A stretch of DNA of 64,000 nt, taken from NCBI GenBank assembly GCA_025506515.1, contig JACCIX010000438.1, positions 1 through 64,000 on the forward strand. Reading direction: 5' to 3'. Under the pieces are notes generated by a model. It was not told where the DNA came from. It did no database searches and worked only from the letters and a program-made list of their open reading frames with translations. This document shows positions 34,307 through 48,027 of this stretch, piece by piece; the stretch's first letter is position 1, and each line of letters starts with the position of its first letter. Both the position numbers and the translations under genes were made by a program. This stretch comes from Flaveria trinervia (lineage: Eukaryota; Streptophyta; Magnoliopsida; Asterales; Asteraceae).

Positions 34307-35258
34307 GTGGGGTTTGTTGGACCTTAACAATGTTGTTAACCATTTAAACAAGAAAAAAAACGCAGCAAAATAGAACTTAATATCATGTTCTATAATCTGA
34401 AAAATTAAAGCTCATCACTTTGTTTCAACAAACCCAAAATCATAGGATCAAATATATGTGTTTGAACTAGTTATCAAGATAAAACAAAACAACCAAAACA
34501 ACACAATGGAACTACCTTCCAGAAGCTATCAAAACCGTGGATTTGATCAAGATGATGATGCTTTTGAACGACCAAAACATCAAGATAGATGTCCTCAAGC
34601 AATATACCCACAAGCCTATAAAAACACCATCTTTGCTAGGATTTTACACCAAATCAGATCAAGAAGTTGCTGGAACTTTCTTTCAGCCGTGAGACATCAA
34701 GAGGCTGCTGGAGCCATGTTCCAACCGTGAGACTTCTCTTCTAGATGAGGAACTCGAATTCTTGTGTTGATTTTGCATGTGAGAAAGAGCTAGATGAAGT
34801 ATGTGTGTGTTCAAGAGGATCTTTTGTTCCAAGAACACAAAAGAAAAGGAAGAGAGAGTTGGCTGCCATGGGGCGGCCGAAAACTCTTAAAACCCTTAGG
34901 GTTTTCACTAAAAATCTCCCTTTTAAATTTTACAAAAGTTTTTAATATTATACATAATTAACCTTTTAATATATATAATATGTACACATACCTTTATTAT
35001 TTGATGTTGCTTAACTAATTTAAACAACATAACAAATAATATCCATGAACAAAATATCCTCATAATTTGTTCCTTCTCACATACAATTATTTAGAAAACC
35101 CATTTTCTAAATTGGTGTGATTATTAATTGTATGATCATATCATCAATTAAATAGTAATTGGTGTTTGCTAAGCTTGTTATTGGGTATGACCCGACTTGG
35201 ATCACAACGTACTAACCACATCAATGTTCTATGTGTCTTGGGCATACAGAATCCAACA
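34306..35258 (-). repeat. C 3' LTR (953 bp)
   Basis: Plus-strand edges TGTGGGGTTTGTTGG and CAGAATCCAACA. Nearly the same as 41126-42078, with scattered substitutions and 1-nt indels, so C is comparatively young. The open frames inside are not conserved as genes. Confidence 0.9.
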
Positions 35259-35272
35259 GTCTCCCACTTGCA
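35259..35272 (-). other. Polypurine tract of C
   Basis: Minus strand TGCAAGTGGGAGAC directly before the LTR start TGTTGGATTCTG. The 750 bp between it and RNase H (35273-36019) show no coding signal. Confidence 0.8.
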
Positions 35273-36019
35273 CAGATACATAGAGATTGGTGCAAGCAGT
35301 AAATACCGCCTAACAACGGTTTACTACCCTTAATACGCATGACTTAAAGCCATTCAATAACATCATCCCCTTCATTTATCCAACTTGAAATGATTAGGTG
35401 AATCAATCATCTATCCTTTTTTTTCAGATGTCATGTTAAATCCAAGGACACAGAATGATCATTCCTTGTTGATTTAACTTTATCAGGCCTTAGACATCTT
35501 GCTCTCAACGAATAAGAGGAACAAATTCCATCTTGACTACATACGTTTCTCATAATCACCTTATGTTATACCTAAACATAGCCTTATGTACTGACCATTA
35601 TTTCAGAGCAGCGAAGAACTAGCTCAAGGTATAACACTCGGTGAATATCAAAACCCAATATGTATCTCAGGTCAGAGGATACCAAATGATATTCTCCTTT
35701 ACTCAAATTTACTTATGATCAATCTACAAGATTCCATGTAGTAAAATTGAGACGCGGGTCAGTCCAATATTTGTATCCCACAATATCTATGAACCTTGGT
35801 AGCAACCAATTGCTCTATATTCATACCTTATGAATATCTACCAATCCATGTTCATAATAGTCTTACATTAATATTTGTTCCCACAAATATGACTGACTAC
35901 GAACATTTAGAATAATCACATATTCATGGATGTAATCATGCTAAAAGGGAACATGACTCAAAGATATAAATAGTTAAAGTTACAATTGTTCCATACATTA
36001 AATACTAAACAGACCAATT

Positions 36020-37530
36020 CCAATCACTAGAATCGAAGTTCTAAGGCACAAGTATGACCCTCATACTTTGCCCTCACAAGTAGCTTCGTGAGTGGATTCG
36101 TAACGTTTTTGATCTTTATGAATTTACGAATATAATTTTTACCCTTTTCAACTCCATCCCTTATGATGTTGAATCTCCGCTCAAGGTGCTTAGTCTTTGA
36201 GAGTACGGGGTTCCTTGATTTGAGCAATCCCACCCACGTAATTTACCAAAGATTTCTAGGGGGTCTTGAATGGTAGAGACCACCCTAGATAAGCAATGGA
36301 CAAACTTATCCATGCAGCTTCCAAAGCTGCCAATGAAGTGGCTATGTATTCGGATTTTATAGTGAATAATGCTACCAAGTCCTACTTTGAACATTTCAAG
36401 GATACCTCTTCTCCATTCAAATGGAAGTACACCCGATTGTGATCGAGAGTCATATCGATCAGTTTTGGGAGCCCGCATTTTGTTAACCCTTTACACGGAC
36501 TTCCTTTTCAATAGATCCGTATATTAGAAACATATCCTTAGTTCTACTAAGGTATTTCATCATACTTTTAACAGCCATCCAATGGTTATTTCTATTGGTA
36601 TCTACTTTGTCATACCTAAAAGCATGACTCGTCCGGTCTAGTGCATATCATCAGTCAAATGATGGATCCTATAGCAGATGCGTATGGGATATCCTTCATT
36701 TGATTTGCTCATCCTATGAGCTTGGACATTGAGACGTAGTCTATCATTATCTCTCTTTGAATAGGTACCATTCCTTTCTAAGTTTTCTATCTCGAACCTT
36801 TTCAAGATTTTATAAATATATGCATTTTGGTTTAACCCTATCAACCACCTCGACCTATCCTTATAGATCCTTATTCCAAAATATGGTGGTTTAAACGAGA
36901 TCTTCTTATGAAAAACAACTTCCAAGCTAGGTTTTAACACCTTCCAAGGTTGGAATATCATTTTCAAATAGTATTGTGTCATCAGCATACAACACTGAGT
37001 GTACAATTATGTTCCCACTAGCTTCATATATACACACCTTTTGATGCTTGTTTCAATCATAGATTTATCACTTTAACTTGTATACTTTATTAGGATGTCG
37101 CGGATCGACAAAACCATCATGCTGAACTATACGGACAGTCTCAATGAGATGTCCATTAAATTAAGCGGTTTTGACATCCATTAGCCAAAACGCATATTCA
37201 AAATGTGCAGTTATGGCACTTAATATCCTAATGACCCTAGCATTGCCACGGCGTAGGATTTTCATCATAATCAACCAATTGAGTTTGATGGAAACCTTAT
37301 GCTATAAGTCTTGACTTATAAGTATTCTAGTCTCCATGTATGTTTGTTTCATCTTGAAAACCCACTTGTATCCAACCGTTTTGGAGTTAAGTGGAGGTTC
37401 AACCAATCCCTAACTTGGTTGTTATACATGAATTGCATCCTTACGTTCATGGCTTCTAGCCATTTGTTCCAATCCAAATTGGACACAACATCTTGGTATA
37501 TGGTTAGCCCACATGGTACAACCACATAGC
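36020..37530 (-). pseudogene. C pol, second half: RT and RNase H, heavily decayed
   Basis: Reads right to left. RT fragments sit at 37150-37530. The block following the active site, where YVDD is degraded, appears as LMTQYYLKM, and GIRIYKDRSRWLIGLNQNAYIYKILKRF runs from 36780 to 36970. RNase H pieces follow at 36160-36480 (YDSRSQSGVLPF in place of the usual DDSKSQSGYVF). The terminal SKTKHLERRFNIIRDGVEKG and NPLTKLL block is at 36050-36210. There are many stops and shifts, more than in its LTRs would suggest. Lineage: copia outside Sirevirus; Tork-like is a guess. Confidence 0.83.
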
Positions 37531-38899
37531 ATCATTCATGGAATATCCTTATCTTTCAGATGGAATGCTAATTCTACCAGATTTGTGAACGTTTTGCATG
37601 TATTGATCAACTTCTTCATCATCATCAACACCTCTTGTTGATAGCTAGTGTCAACCAAACGTGTATCGGCTCGTGGATCTTGATTCTCATCAGATTCCAC
37701 TGATCCATGCGTCATTCCTTCCATAAGGAACTTGCTTCCAAGAACTCGACCCATCGAGTAATAAATTCCTTTTGCTTTGTTGGATCAAAGAAGCAGTATC
37801 CTATACAATCTTTGGGATTTCCAACAAATACACTCAGGGATCGACTTTCCAATTTGTTTTGGGTGTTAACTTACCATAAGCTCCACAACCTCATACCTTT
37901 AAATATGATAGCGATGAAACCTTTCCATGCCATATTTCGATAAGTGTCGAACCCACTTTCTTGGTTTGGGCCATATTCAAAATACGAGCCGTGGAGAGTA
38001 GTGCGAAAACTAATAGATAAAGGTGATAAGCTCATAGCCATAATGAATTGAACCATATCCAAATAGGGTTCAGTTTATCCTTTATCAGAATGAAGAACAT
38101 AGATAATTATGCGGAGTTGATTTTCAACTTCATTATTGAAGATTTTGAACATTTCAAAAGCTTCATGCTTATGTGTCATCAAGTGCACACAATATACCGA
38201 CTGTAATCGTCGGTAACAGTAATGAAGTATCTTTTACCAGTTTTAGACATTGTCTAAAAGGATCATATACATCAAATGTATCATTCCTAACAAGTCTTTG
38301 GTTCATACTCATCAATGAAACATTTTCATTTGTTTCCAAAAGACCCTTCTTTGAAGTGTTTGAATCTAATTCTGGTTTATGTGACCAAGATGACAATATC
38401 AAATGTAATAATTAACTTAAACCCTTTTAAGTTCTGTTGCTTAATGTGTATAATGAGTTATTATAGGACGATCTATCATGAACCAATTCATGGATATCAT
38501 TAAAAAGGGCATATCCTTAAAATGATATACATCATCCAAAAACTAAATACCATTATTTGCAATTTAAATCATGATCATATTGTTTTAATAGGAAACATTA
38601 ATTATGTTCCTAGTCACACTAGGTGCATACAAAATGTTTTGAGAACAACTTCCAAACCTTTTGAAGGTCTCAAAATAGAGTTTCCCTCCTTGAAGCGCAC
38701 ATTTCATTTGAACCCCTTTGCAATAATTGCAAGTGTGAGTCTCATATCCGGTGTCCATACCCATGTGATTGAAGAAATCGCATTTAAAACAGCGTGTGAA
38801 TCATGGAATTGTATTTGAGGTTTGCCCAAAACCCCTCTTGTCTTTCAACTCCTTGAGATAGGAGGGACAATTCCCCTTATAGTCCTATCTCTCCATACT
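37531..38899 (-). pseudogene. C pol, first half: protease and integrase, decayed
   Basis: Integrase core around 38060-38260, with a TDDYSRY-like block and THKHEAFEMFKIFNNEVENQ (about 38100-38190). The integrase-end block VGNPKDCIGYCFFDP lies near 37780-37830. The acidic linker with SDENQDPRADTRLVD is at 37640-37700. Stops interrupt every block. The protease and zinc-knuckle region between about 38560 and 38899 is too eroded to call residues. Confidence 0.75.
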
Positions 38900-39679
38900 C
38901 AAAGCATGGATCGTTCTCCGTTACCTTCGGCTTTATAAGCTTAGGTTTTTGAGGTTTCGCTTTAACCTTTGCTTTGATGTATCCTTTTCTTTTGGCAATA
39001 ATGCTTTAGGATCGGGATGACCAATTCTTATAGCCTCCCTTATTGATCGAGAGAATAGGTAGAACCTCTTCTACCTATCCCTGCCTTGGTTGCTTTGAGC
39101 ATTGCGTGAAGTTCACCGATACTCTTGTCCCATCGTTCATATTACAGTTTATTATGAATGTCTCAAACCTTTAGTTAGGCAATTAAGGATCAAATCCTTG
39201 GCCAACTACTTTGAGACAGGACAGTTAAGCGTCTTGAGGCTATCAATATGGCTTTTCATCTTAAGAATATGTAAGATGATATCGATTGGGCCTTTCATGT
39301 GACATGTAAAGTGCTTGAACCGTTCGAAGCAATTTTACTAAAGTTAGTTGAAGGAACATTCCTCCTTAGATTATCATGTCATGTGCCCCATGAGGCTCCA
39401 AACCCTTTTGGAGTTCGGGAATCATATTCCTAACATGAGATCAGATGCTTGCACAAAATCCTTAGTGCTTAACCCAATCGTCAAAAGGCCTTACATCAAT
39501 AGCGTGGGTTGGTGAGGTATGGGGTCGTCAAGGAGATAGACCTTTACTCATTCTTGAGAACGATTCTCAAGTCTCAAAATTGAGTTCATAAGATGATTAT
39601 GGTTAGGACGATCCCTCTTGGGAATGGATCTCAGTGATAGGAAGGACGATCGGGGTGGGGCGTTATAATTAGCGGTCAT
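38900..39679 (-). pseudogene. C gag remnant
   Basis: ATG at 39677-39679 opens MTANYNAPPRSS. Further fragments match the usual copia gag layout: VQASDLML, MIPEL and a FIINCNMND block (about 39110-39140) where intact relatives have FIMNYNM. Interrupted by many stops and shifts; no intact zinc knuckle found. Confidence 0.6.
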
Positions 39680-41108
39680 CACACAATATTTGACAAAGTT
39701 CATTTTAGTAATTTTGATAAAATTATTTTAATCATTAATACCCTTAATGTCTCATAGACAATTAACAACTAAAATCTAAAATCCAACGTTACATTTAAAT
39801 GATTTAGGTGACCTTTATCCCATTATTTAATTAACAAGGTAGTCAACAGTTGACAATTGCAACCTATTGCAACTTCTAGTCTTATGGGATCGGTTAAACA
39901 TCATATGTTTAGTCGTCATGTTTAATCCCATCAACAACATGTACGCCATGCTTCGGTGACCCTAAGCACATGGTTTCCAATTCAAGTCGTCCTACTTACA
40001 CACCGTGTGAGTTTTCACATACAAGCGGTTAGGTGACCTTTATCCCACAAGTACGTTAGACTCATCTCAAAACCCAAGTTCCCTACAAGTGGTTAGGTGA
40101 TCTTTATCCCACAAATAGTTCTCAAGTGATTCGAGTGTCGTGTAAAAGGATGGTGTTAAACTTGTTTCCAAATGGATTTAAGTTTCCATTATTCAAGACT
40201 TTGAAGCTCTATGTACCTTGTAATTGCATGCTTTCAAGTACATGGTACCCTATGGTTCTCTTTAATAAAACCTCTTTATTTTGAAATCACTAATCCTTTT
40301 AATAACCTTTTATTAGTTACTTAATGATTAGGAACCATAAAATTCAGCTTGTTAAGTTTGAAATGAGTTTGTTATGCATATCCAAATATCAACAACAATC
40401 ATACAACAAACAACCAACAAGCATAATCATTCAACATATGTGCATAACCATAGCCACTAAGTTGACTACACTTGTTTGCATCACAAGTGTTGTCATAAGG
40501 TCTTTCCTAAGGGTTCAACATAACACAATGATGAGATCTCCAAAGACCCCCACTTGAACTTGCATCCAAATGCTTCAAGTCCATCCTTGTGTCTTCCTTT
40601 TGTGCTTCAACTCCCGAGCATCCTTCTTTTACAATATATATCCTAATTCATATTTTCTAGTAAAAAAACCGTAATCTATTTATTACATTGCCAAATGAAG
40701 AAACAAATTATAACCCAAATAGAAACACAAAAGAAATTATTACAACCCATAAAGAATGAATACACCAACATGACAAGATACTATCAACCAAAACCATAAC
40801 AAACAAGGTCAGGCTATGTTATGCACTAATACATGTAACCATATACATCATATCAAGATCCAAAATGAACCCCATTTGACCCTAAATTTCAGCCAACATA
40901 AACCAAGAATTTAGGGTCTATTGTCCAAACAAAAACAATTAACCAAAATGATATCTTTCCTTTCAAGATTCAATCATAAGCATGCATGATTATAACCTTG
41001 AAAGGTTGGGGTATCATCAAATCATCACAAAACAGCCCTAATAATGGTTGTTAAATCCCTATAAAACAAAATTTACAAGAACACACATGAAACTAGTCAT
41101 CCACATAT
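39680..41108. other. C leader, 1.4 kb without genes
   Basis: AT-rich untranslated region between PBS and gag. A TTAGGTGACCTTTATCCCACAA word occurs about three times (39808, 40028, 40095). No open frame is supported. Confidence 0.6.
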
Positions 41109-41125
41109 CCGTCTCTAGATGCCAA
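41109..41125 (-). other. PBS-like site of C
   Basis: Minus strand TTGGCATCTAGAGACGG directly after the LTR end. It resembles the initiator-Met site TTGGTATCAGAGC with a few mismatches and one extra base. Confidence 0.6.
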
Positions 41126-42078
41126 TGTTGGGGTTTGTTGGACCTTAACAATGTTGTTTACCATTTAAACAAGAAAAAAAACGCAGCGGAATATGAACTT
41201 AATATCATGTTCTATATCTGAAAAATTAAAGCTCATAACTTTGTTCAACAAACCCAAAATCATAGGATCAAATATATGTGTTTGAACTAGTTATCAAGAT
41301 AAAACAAAACAACCAAAACAACACAATGGAACTACCTTCGAGAAGCTGTCAAAACCATGGATTTGATCAAGATGATGATGCTTTTGAACGACCAAAACAT
41401 CAAGATAGATGTCCTCAAGCAATCATACCCACAAGCCTATAGAAAACACCATCTTTCCTAGGATTTGACACCAAATCAGATCAAGAAAGTTGCTGGAACT
41501 TTCTTTCAGCCGTGAGACATCAGAGGCTGCTGGAGCCTTGTTCCAACTGTGAGACTTCTCTTCTAGATGAGGAACTCGAATTCTTGTGTTGATTTTGCAT
41601 GTGAGAAAGAGCTAGATGAAGTATGTGTGTGTTCAAGGGATCTTTTGTTCCAACAACACAAAAGAAAGGAAGAGAGAGTTGGCTGCCATGGGGCGGCCGA
41701 AAACTCTTAAAAACCCTTAGGGTTTTCACTAAAAATCTCCCTTTTAAATTTTACAAAAGTTTTTAAATATTATACGTAATTAACCTTTTAATTTATATAA
41801 TATGTACACATACTTTTATTATTTGATGTTGCTTAACTAATTTAAACAACATAACAAAATATCCATGAACAAAATATCCTCATAATTTGTTCCTTCTCAC
41901 ATACAATTTATTTAGAAAACCCATTTTCTAATTGGTGTGATTATTTAATTGTATGATCATATCATCAATTAAATAGTCATTGGTGTTTGCTAAGCTTGTT
42001 ATTGGGTATGACCCGACTTGGATCACAACGTACTAACCACTCAATGTTCTATGTGTCTTGGGCATACAGAATCCAACA
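41126..42078 (-). repeat. C 5' LTR (953 bp)
   Basis: Plus-strand edges TGTTGGGGTTTGTTGG and CAGAATCCAACA. Pairs with 34306-35258. Right flank CTTTT (42079-42083), then the B2 post-pol sequence resumes. Confidence 0.9.
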
Positions 42079-43942
42079 CTTTTGGGTGCATTGGTTGCAA
42101 GGGATTGAGTAGCAGAAAGTTGTTGGCGCGTACATCCTCCACCAGAGGTTGTAAGATAGTAGAAGGTCTCTCATCAACAGTTTTATAACAAATTCGGTTA
42201 GCTGTGGTGTGATGAGAGATAGGGATTTGAGGGATAGCATCCATTTGCTCAGGAGGGTTTTGGTCCTGAAAATTTTGCCAGAACGAGGCAGGTGGCTGAG
42301 AATTTTGTAGTGGCTGTGTGTGTAAGGGGCCTTCAGAGGAAGGTGTCATCTGTTGGGTTAATGTGGTGGCAGATGGTCTTTCTCCTTGAGAGATTTGGTC
42401 AAGTAGTTTTTGCAGCCTACTGACTTCCTCCTCTAGGATTGTGTTCTGGGCAAGAACGTCATAAAAGAAGCCCAAGTCATCAGCAGCAGATGCTGAATCA
42501 CTTGACCTCCTGCTTGTAGCAGGATGTACATGCACTGGGTGTAGACTAGTTGTAGCATGTGCCCCTTTGTCTTGGAACTGGGGACTTCCAGCCTCAGGAA
42601 TTTGTCCTTCATCAGCTGTTGTCTCTGGTGAGGTCTTAGAATGTTACCATCCTCATCTGATCATATGCTGATTCAGAAGAGGTGGCAGCCTCACCAGATG
42701 TCTGGGCTCCATATCACACCAGGAGATAAAACATTTAAACCCCGTGCTGTGGGGTTGTTAGAAGCATGGTGATCCTCGTCCTCATTAGCTGTGGTTCTCC
42801 CCTTGTTTGGTGGTTGTTGGGGAGGAGGAGAGGCATGCAACTGAGTCAGCACGTTTGTAATGATAATGGGGACTTTGGGGGGCGGTTGCATGGGGAGATG
42901 GGGTAAAAGCAGTGTGCACCTAGGGAGAATAGTGCTCTTCAATGGCAATCTCCTCAAATGAGGAAGATCCCAGATGGTGGGTACCCTTCTGTGGTTGCTG
43001 CAGGCTCCTTTTCAGAGGAATCCTGAGCGGCTGTGGCTGGGAGAGTCCCTATTCCACTAAGGGGTTATAACCAGTGGATATAGCCTGCGTTTGTGTTGCA
43101 GGGCATCCTCAGGGGACTCATTTTCCCTGAGTAGCCTTTTTGGTTTTCTTTATAGTGGGTTTGGTGGGGACTTTTGATTTGGAGGTGGTGGCTGTGGGTT
43201 CCAGCTGCGTGGTTTGCGCAGCTTGGCAGCCATTTGGAGTGATTGGTCAGAGTTGTGCCGGGAGTATACTTCAGCAATACAGCCATAGCAGGGACTCCCA
43301 GGCCAACAAGTCCCTCAGCTTGAAGCTGGTTTGTAATTATGGGCATTAGAACAGAGGATATAATATCCAACGGTTAGCAGGTTGTTTTTGAGCCATATCC
43401 TTGAGCTCTGAAAATAGTATTTCCAAAAAAGTTAAAGGGTGTTGCTGAAGGATGGAGTACATTACCTGCTGCCACTTGTAGACATTTGATCCCAAGAGAA
43501 GTCTTAGGAGCAAAACAGACATTACCATGTGAATATGAGACGTTTAGCATCATGAAAATGTTTCTTCAGTATGGTGGAGGCACTAAGGTTTCCCTGATAT
43601 CCATGGTGGGCAAAGGATAAATAAGTTGTGCCCTTTGGATATCCAGCAGGGAAAGTGGCATCATCCAGGTGTGGGTTTGACGAAGTATATCGGGAGTGAT
43701 GACCACTTGGTGGTTGTTGACGACCGACCGGAGAGACTCTGTGTTGTTCTCCCCAGTGGTGAGGGTGACGTTCATCCAAAACTGGTTAAGGGATTCGGCA
43801 TGAAGGATTGGATTGAGAAGAAAGGCCGTTTTGTAGGGTGACTGGACCATAAGATCAATAGCATTATCGAACTTAGCCCAGATGGCGATTTGGTGAGGTA
43901 AGCTACACAGTTGTGTCGCGGTTTGAGCTGCATGGTCGCCAT
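42079..43942 (-). pseudogene. B2 post-pol gene, N-terminal part
   Basis: Starts at ATG 43942 (ATG GCG ACC). Reading right to left: MVQSPYKTAFLLNPILH (about 43800-43850), NNHQVVITPDILRQT, LDDATFPAGYPKG (about 43640-43680), LKKHFHDAKRLIF, LKDMAQKQPANRWILYP (about 43360-43410), a Pro/Thr-rich region (42700-43200), and a coiled-coil piece (42040-42535; LEEEVSRLQKLLDQISQGE). It parallels the B1 gene (29018-31796) block for block. Frameshifts lie near 43700, 43540 and 43060. Interrupted by C at 42079-42083 and continued at 34301-32815; total about 3.3 kb. Confidence 0.8.
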
Positions 43943-44013
43943 TAATGAGAGAGAAGTTTTGGAGAATGAACGTAGGTTTGAAGAAGATGAGGCTCTGAAG
44001 GAATAGTCAGGGA

Positions 44014-44021
44014 TATTTATA
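44014..44021 (-). promoter_or_regulatory. TATA box of the B2 post-pol gene
   Basis: Minus strand TATAAATA within CCTTATAAATATCC, 79 bp upstream of ATG 43942. Conserved with B1 28943-28950. Confidence 0.6.
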
Positions 44022-44024
44022 AGG

Positions 44025-44690
44025 TACGGGTTAGAAAACGACTGAAGGGTTTGGTGTTAGTCATCAGTAGTTTTAAAATGACTGTTGACATGGTATTACC
44101 CTTTCAGACGTTGAAACAGCTGAAGTCGTGGTTTTAGGCATCAGCAGTTATAAAACTACTGAAGACCATGGTTTTGACTTCAGATTCGTGAAAACAACTG
44201 ATAACTTGGTATTAGTCATCAGTAGTGTGAAACTACTGAAGACATGGTTTTGTCATCAGTTGTTGTAACAGCTGATGACTTGGTATTAGTCATCAGTAGT
44301 TGTGAAACTACTGAAGACAAGGTTGTGTCATCAGTTGTTGTAAACAGCTGATGACTTGGTATTAGTCATCAGTAGTTGTGTGAAACTACTCAAGACATGG
44401 TTTTGTCATTAGTTGTTTAGGATGAAACAGCAGTTGTCGAAACAACTGAAGAGAAAGTCTCTTCAGTAGTTTTCGTCAATTCATAGCCTTTCAGTTGTTT
44501 CATACTGTCCTCAACACCTACTCATCAGCCTTTTAGCTGTTTTCAGTTGTTTTCATAGGACATTAGTACTTATCTGTTTTGACAACATCAGTAGTTACAA
44601 CTATATCAGTAGTTGTTACTTTATCAGTTGTTGGTAACAGAAGCAGTACAATATGTGATATGTCACTAATGATCGTTAGTACTTATTTTA
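44025..44690 (-). repeat. B2 pre-ORF spacer with CAGTAGTT/ACTACTGA repeats
   Basis: Inverted homologue of 28351-28942. About 60-bp units alternate AACTACTGAAGACATGG and TCATCAGTTGTT, and near 44580-44640 there is a cluster of CAGTAGTTAC words. No coding signal. Confidence 0.8.
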
Positions 44691-47600
44691 CTGAGATCAT
44701 CAGTAGTTATCACTATTCTAGCTGCAGCATACCAAGCCTTAACACAAGGTTTTGGAAAGTAGAACTATCCAAAGGCTTAGTAAAAATATCTGCAAGCTCA
44801 TCAGCACTAGCACAAACTTAGGATCAATCAGACCTTTTCAAACAACATCCCAATAAAGTGATGTCTGATCTCTATATGTTTGGTCCTAGAGTGCTAGACT
44901 GGATTTTTGACATACACAGAGCTGAAGCACTATCCATTAATAATGGAGTCTTAGTCTCTGTAATGCCATAATCCAGAAGTTGGTTCTGAAGCCAGAGTAC
45001 CTGAGACGTGCAACTTGCAGCAGCAATGTACTCGCTTCAGCAGTTGATGTAGCAACAGATGTTTGTTTCTTACTCTGCCAAGAAATCAAACAGTTGCCTA
45101 GGAATTGACAACCACAGAAGTTGACTTTCTAGTTAACTTGCACCCTGCATAGTCACTATCTGAAAATAACTAATTTGCAAGAATGTCCAGTGGAATACCA
45201 AAAACCTAGATTGTGTACCTTGCAAATATCTAAAGATTTTCTTGACTGCAATCAAATGAGACTCTTTAGGAGCAACCTGAAATCTGGCACAGACACAGTA
45301 GCAAACATGATATCTGGTCTAGAAGCTTTAAATACATCAAGGACCCAATCATACATTTGTAAAGTGTTTCATCACAGCTTTACCTTTCTGATCTGCATCC
45401 AGTTGTATGGTGTTGCACATGGGAGTAGAACAGGGCTTACAGTTTTGTAAATCAAAGTTATTCAAAAGATCTTTTGTATATTTTGACTGATGAATAAGAT
45501 TCCATCAGCCTTTTGTTTAATTTGCAATCCTAGAAAGACTTTAATTCTCCCATTGCACTCATTTCAAACCTCTTTTTCATTAATGTTGTAAAATCATCAC
45601 ACAACTGGGGATCAGAGGATGCAAAAATGATATCATCAACATAAATCTGAACAAGTAGCTTATGCTGATCCACCTTCTTAATAAACAAAGTTTTATCAAT
45701 GGAGCCTCTAATGAAATTATTCTAAGAAGAAAAGTGGAAAGTGTGTCATACCAGGCTCTAGGAGCTTGTTTTCAACCCATAAAGAGCCTTATCAAGTTTA
45801 TACACCCATTCAGGATGTTTATTATCCTCAAAACCTGGTGGTTGACACACATAAACTTCTTCCTTTATTTTACCATATAAAAAGGCACTTTTGACATCCA
45901 TTTGAAAACTTTAAGATTGTGGAATGCAGCATAGGCTAAAAACAATTTGATTGCCTCTAGTCTGGCTACAGGGGCAAGGTTTCATCATAGTCAATACCTT
46001 CTTCTTGTGAAAACCCCTGTACAACCAGTCTAGCCTTGTTCTTAACAATACCCTATTTTCATCAGTTTTATTCCTAACACCCATTTAGTGCCTATTGCAC
46101 ACTTACCTGGGGGAAGAGGAACCAGTTCCCACTTGCTGTTTCTTGAACTGAAGTAGCTCAAGCTGCATGGCTTCAACCCATCCATTGTCTCTCAAAGCAA
46201 CATGGTAGTTCTTTGGCTCTAGCTGACTGATGAAGAGAGCATAGAAGCAGAAGTTAGACAATTGACTTCTTATTGAAACTCCAGCATTGATATCACCAAT
46301 AATCTGAGACATTGGGTGATTCTTCAGTTCTTAATAAACAATGAGATCTGTGCAAGTGTTTGTAGGACCTTCAGCAGCAACAGATGTTGATGTAGACTCT
46401 TGAACCAAGAATTAGATGGTAACTCAAAAGATGTAGAGGAATCAGAGATCTCATCAGCGTTTGTTGTGGATGGAACTGCTGAAGCTACAGGAGCATCAAA
46501 TTTAGCAGACACAGGCAGTTGGTCACTAAACTTGAATAGGTGAGTATTGATATTATCATCATGATCATCAATACCACTAGGTGGAAGACATGCTGCAGAA
46601 GATGATTTATCCACATGATCTGCAACAGCTGGAGGTTGATAAGGAACATATTGCAGTATGTCCAAATCAAACACTCCACAGGTTTTGTGGAATCTTGTCC
46701 ATAGGAGATTCATTAAACTTCACATGCAAAGTCTCCTCAACTATCTTTGTTCTGCAGTTGAAGACTCTGTATGCCTTGCAAGTAGATGAATAACCAGCAA
46801 AATACCCTGCATCCACCATAGGATCAAATTTTTGAGTTGATCCTTTGTGTTGAGAATAAAACAGGGACACCCAAATGCTTTGAAAAATGAAATTAGAGGA
46901 GCCAAGTGATGGAGAACTTCATATGGAGTCTTCATCAACCTCTGATTTACTAGGGCTCTATTCTACACAGAAAGTTGTGTTAATAGCTTCAGCCTAAAAG
47001 GTCAGTGGCAAACCAGAGTCAGCCAACATGGACCTTGCAGCTTCAATTAGGGTCCTGTTCTTCCTCTCCACTACTCCATTTTGTTCTGGAGTCCGTGGGA
47101 TGCTAAACTGCCTTTTGATTCCCTTTGAAAGATAGAAGTCATCAAGTGTATGGTTTCTGAATTCAGTTCCATTGTCACTCCTAATACATGACTGAAAGGG
47201 AATACTGCTTCTCAACATACAACACAAAGTGAATAATCTTCTGAGCAACCTCATCCTTTGAATGTAGAAAGAAAGTCCATACAAATCTGGAGTAATCATC
47301 CACGATTACCGGACAGTATTCTTCTTTGCCATGCTCATCACTCTCACATGACCAAATAGATCCATATGCAGTAATTGCAAGCAGGCAGTGGAGTTAGGCT
47401 CTTCAATAGGAGGGAATGAGACTTTGTGTTGTTTTCCTTTTAAAAACAGCAGTGCAGGTTTCATCACAGTGGAACTCCTTTATTGGTAGGCCTCTTACTA
47501 AACTATGTGGAATCAGCTGATTCATGTTTTTGAAATTAACATGACCCAGCCTTGTGTGCCTAGTTTAGATTCTTGAGGAGAGGCTTTGGAAAATAGGCAA

Positions 47601-48027
47601 GGATGGCCTCTGAGATCTATTTTCTTGGAAAGATCTAAGGCATACACTCTTCCTGTCCTGTTGGCTCTCAGGAGAGTGTGATCATCCAACACCTTATCAA
47701 TCAAATGCAAAACTTTGGATGACAGAATCCTACAGTTCTGACTGGTGAAAAGAGCAACATGGCCTTTATCACACATTTGACTGACACTCAAGAGATTGTA
47801 CTTGAGACTTTCCACATGATTAACATCATCAAACTTTATGTCTCCATTGGATACAAATCCTTTTCCAATGATGTAACCCCTAGCATTATTGCCAAAAGAA
47901 ACAAACCCCTTCTTTCCTTGAGAGTAGTCATGAAGAAGAGCTGTTTCCAGTCATGTGCATAGATCCCTCACTGTCTACATACCAGATGCTACTTTGGCAT
48001 GTTGAAGAACCCTGCAATTATAAACAA
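44691..48027 (-). pseudogene. B2 pol: protease, integrase, RT, RNase H
   Basis: Reads right to left. Protease near 47960-47980 reads VDSEGSMHM, so the DSG triad has become DSE. GAG-pre-integrase at 47522-47815. Integrase with IRSDNGTEF (about 47160-47190) and GVVERKNRTLIEAARSML (about 47020-47095), catalytic residues kept. IN-C and a Ser/Asp-rich linker follow at 46103-46940. RT has [10 protein letters not shown] (45880-45905) and an intact YVDD at 45632-45643. The RNase H end block (ADELADIFTKPL) is near 44770-44810. Frameshifts at about 47300, 47540, 45900 and in RNase H break it. Less damaged than B1. Confidence 0.9.

Larger units (their letters stand above)
34306..42078 (-). mobile_element. 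C: Ty1/copia element of a different lineage
   Basis: Complete in outline: two near-identical 953-bp LTRs, a PBS-like site (41109-41125), gag, protease/integrase and RT/RNase H remnants, and a polypurine tract (35259-35272), all on the minus strand. CTTTT occurs at 34302-34306 and 42079-42083; one T overlaps the LTR edge. It interrupts the B2 post-pol gene. There is no post-pol gene: RNase H is separated from the LTR by about 750 bp without coding signal. Confidence 0.87.

Noticed and set aside
38173..38415. Plus-strand frames of 60-98 codons across 38.1-38.8 kb
   Set aside because: They are antisense to the decayed integrase of element C, recognisable on the minus strand.
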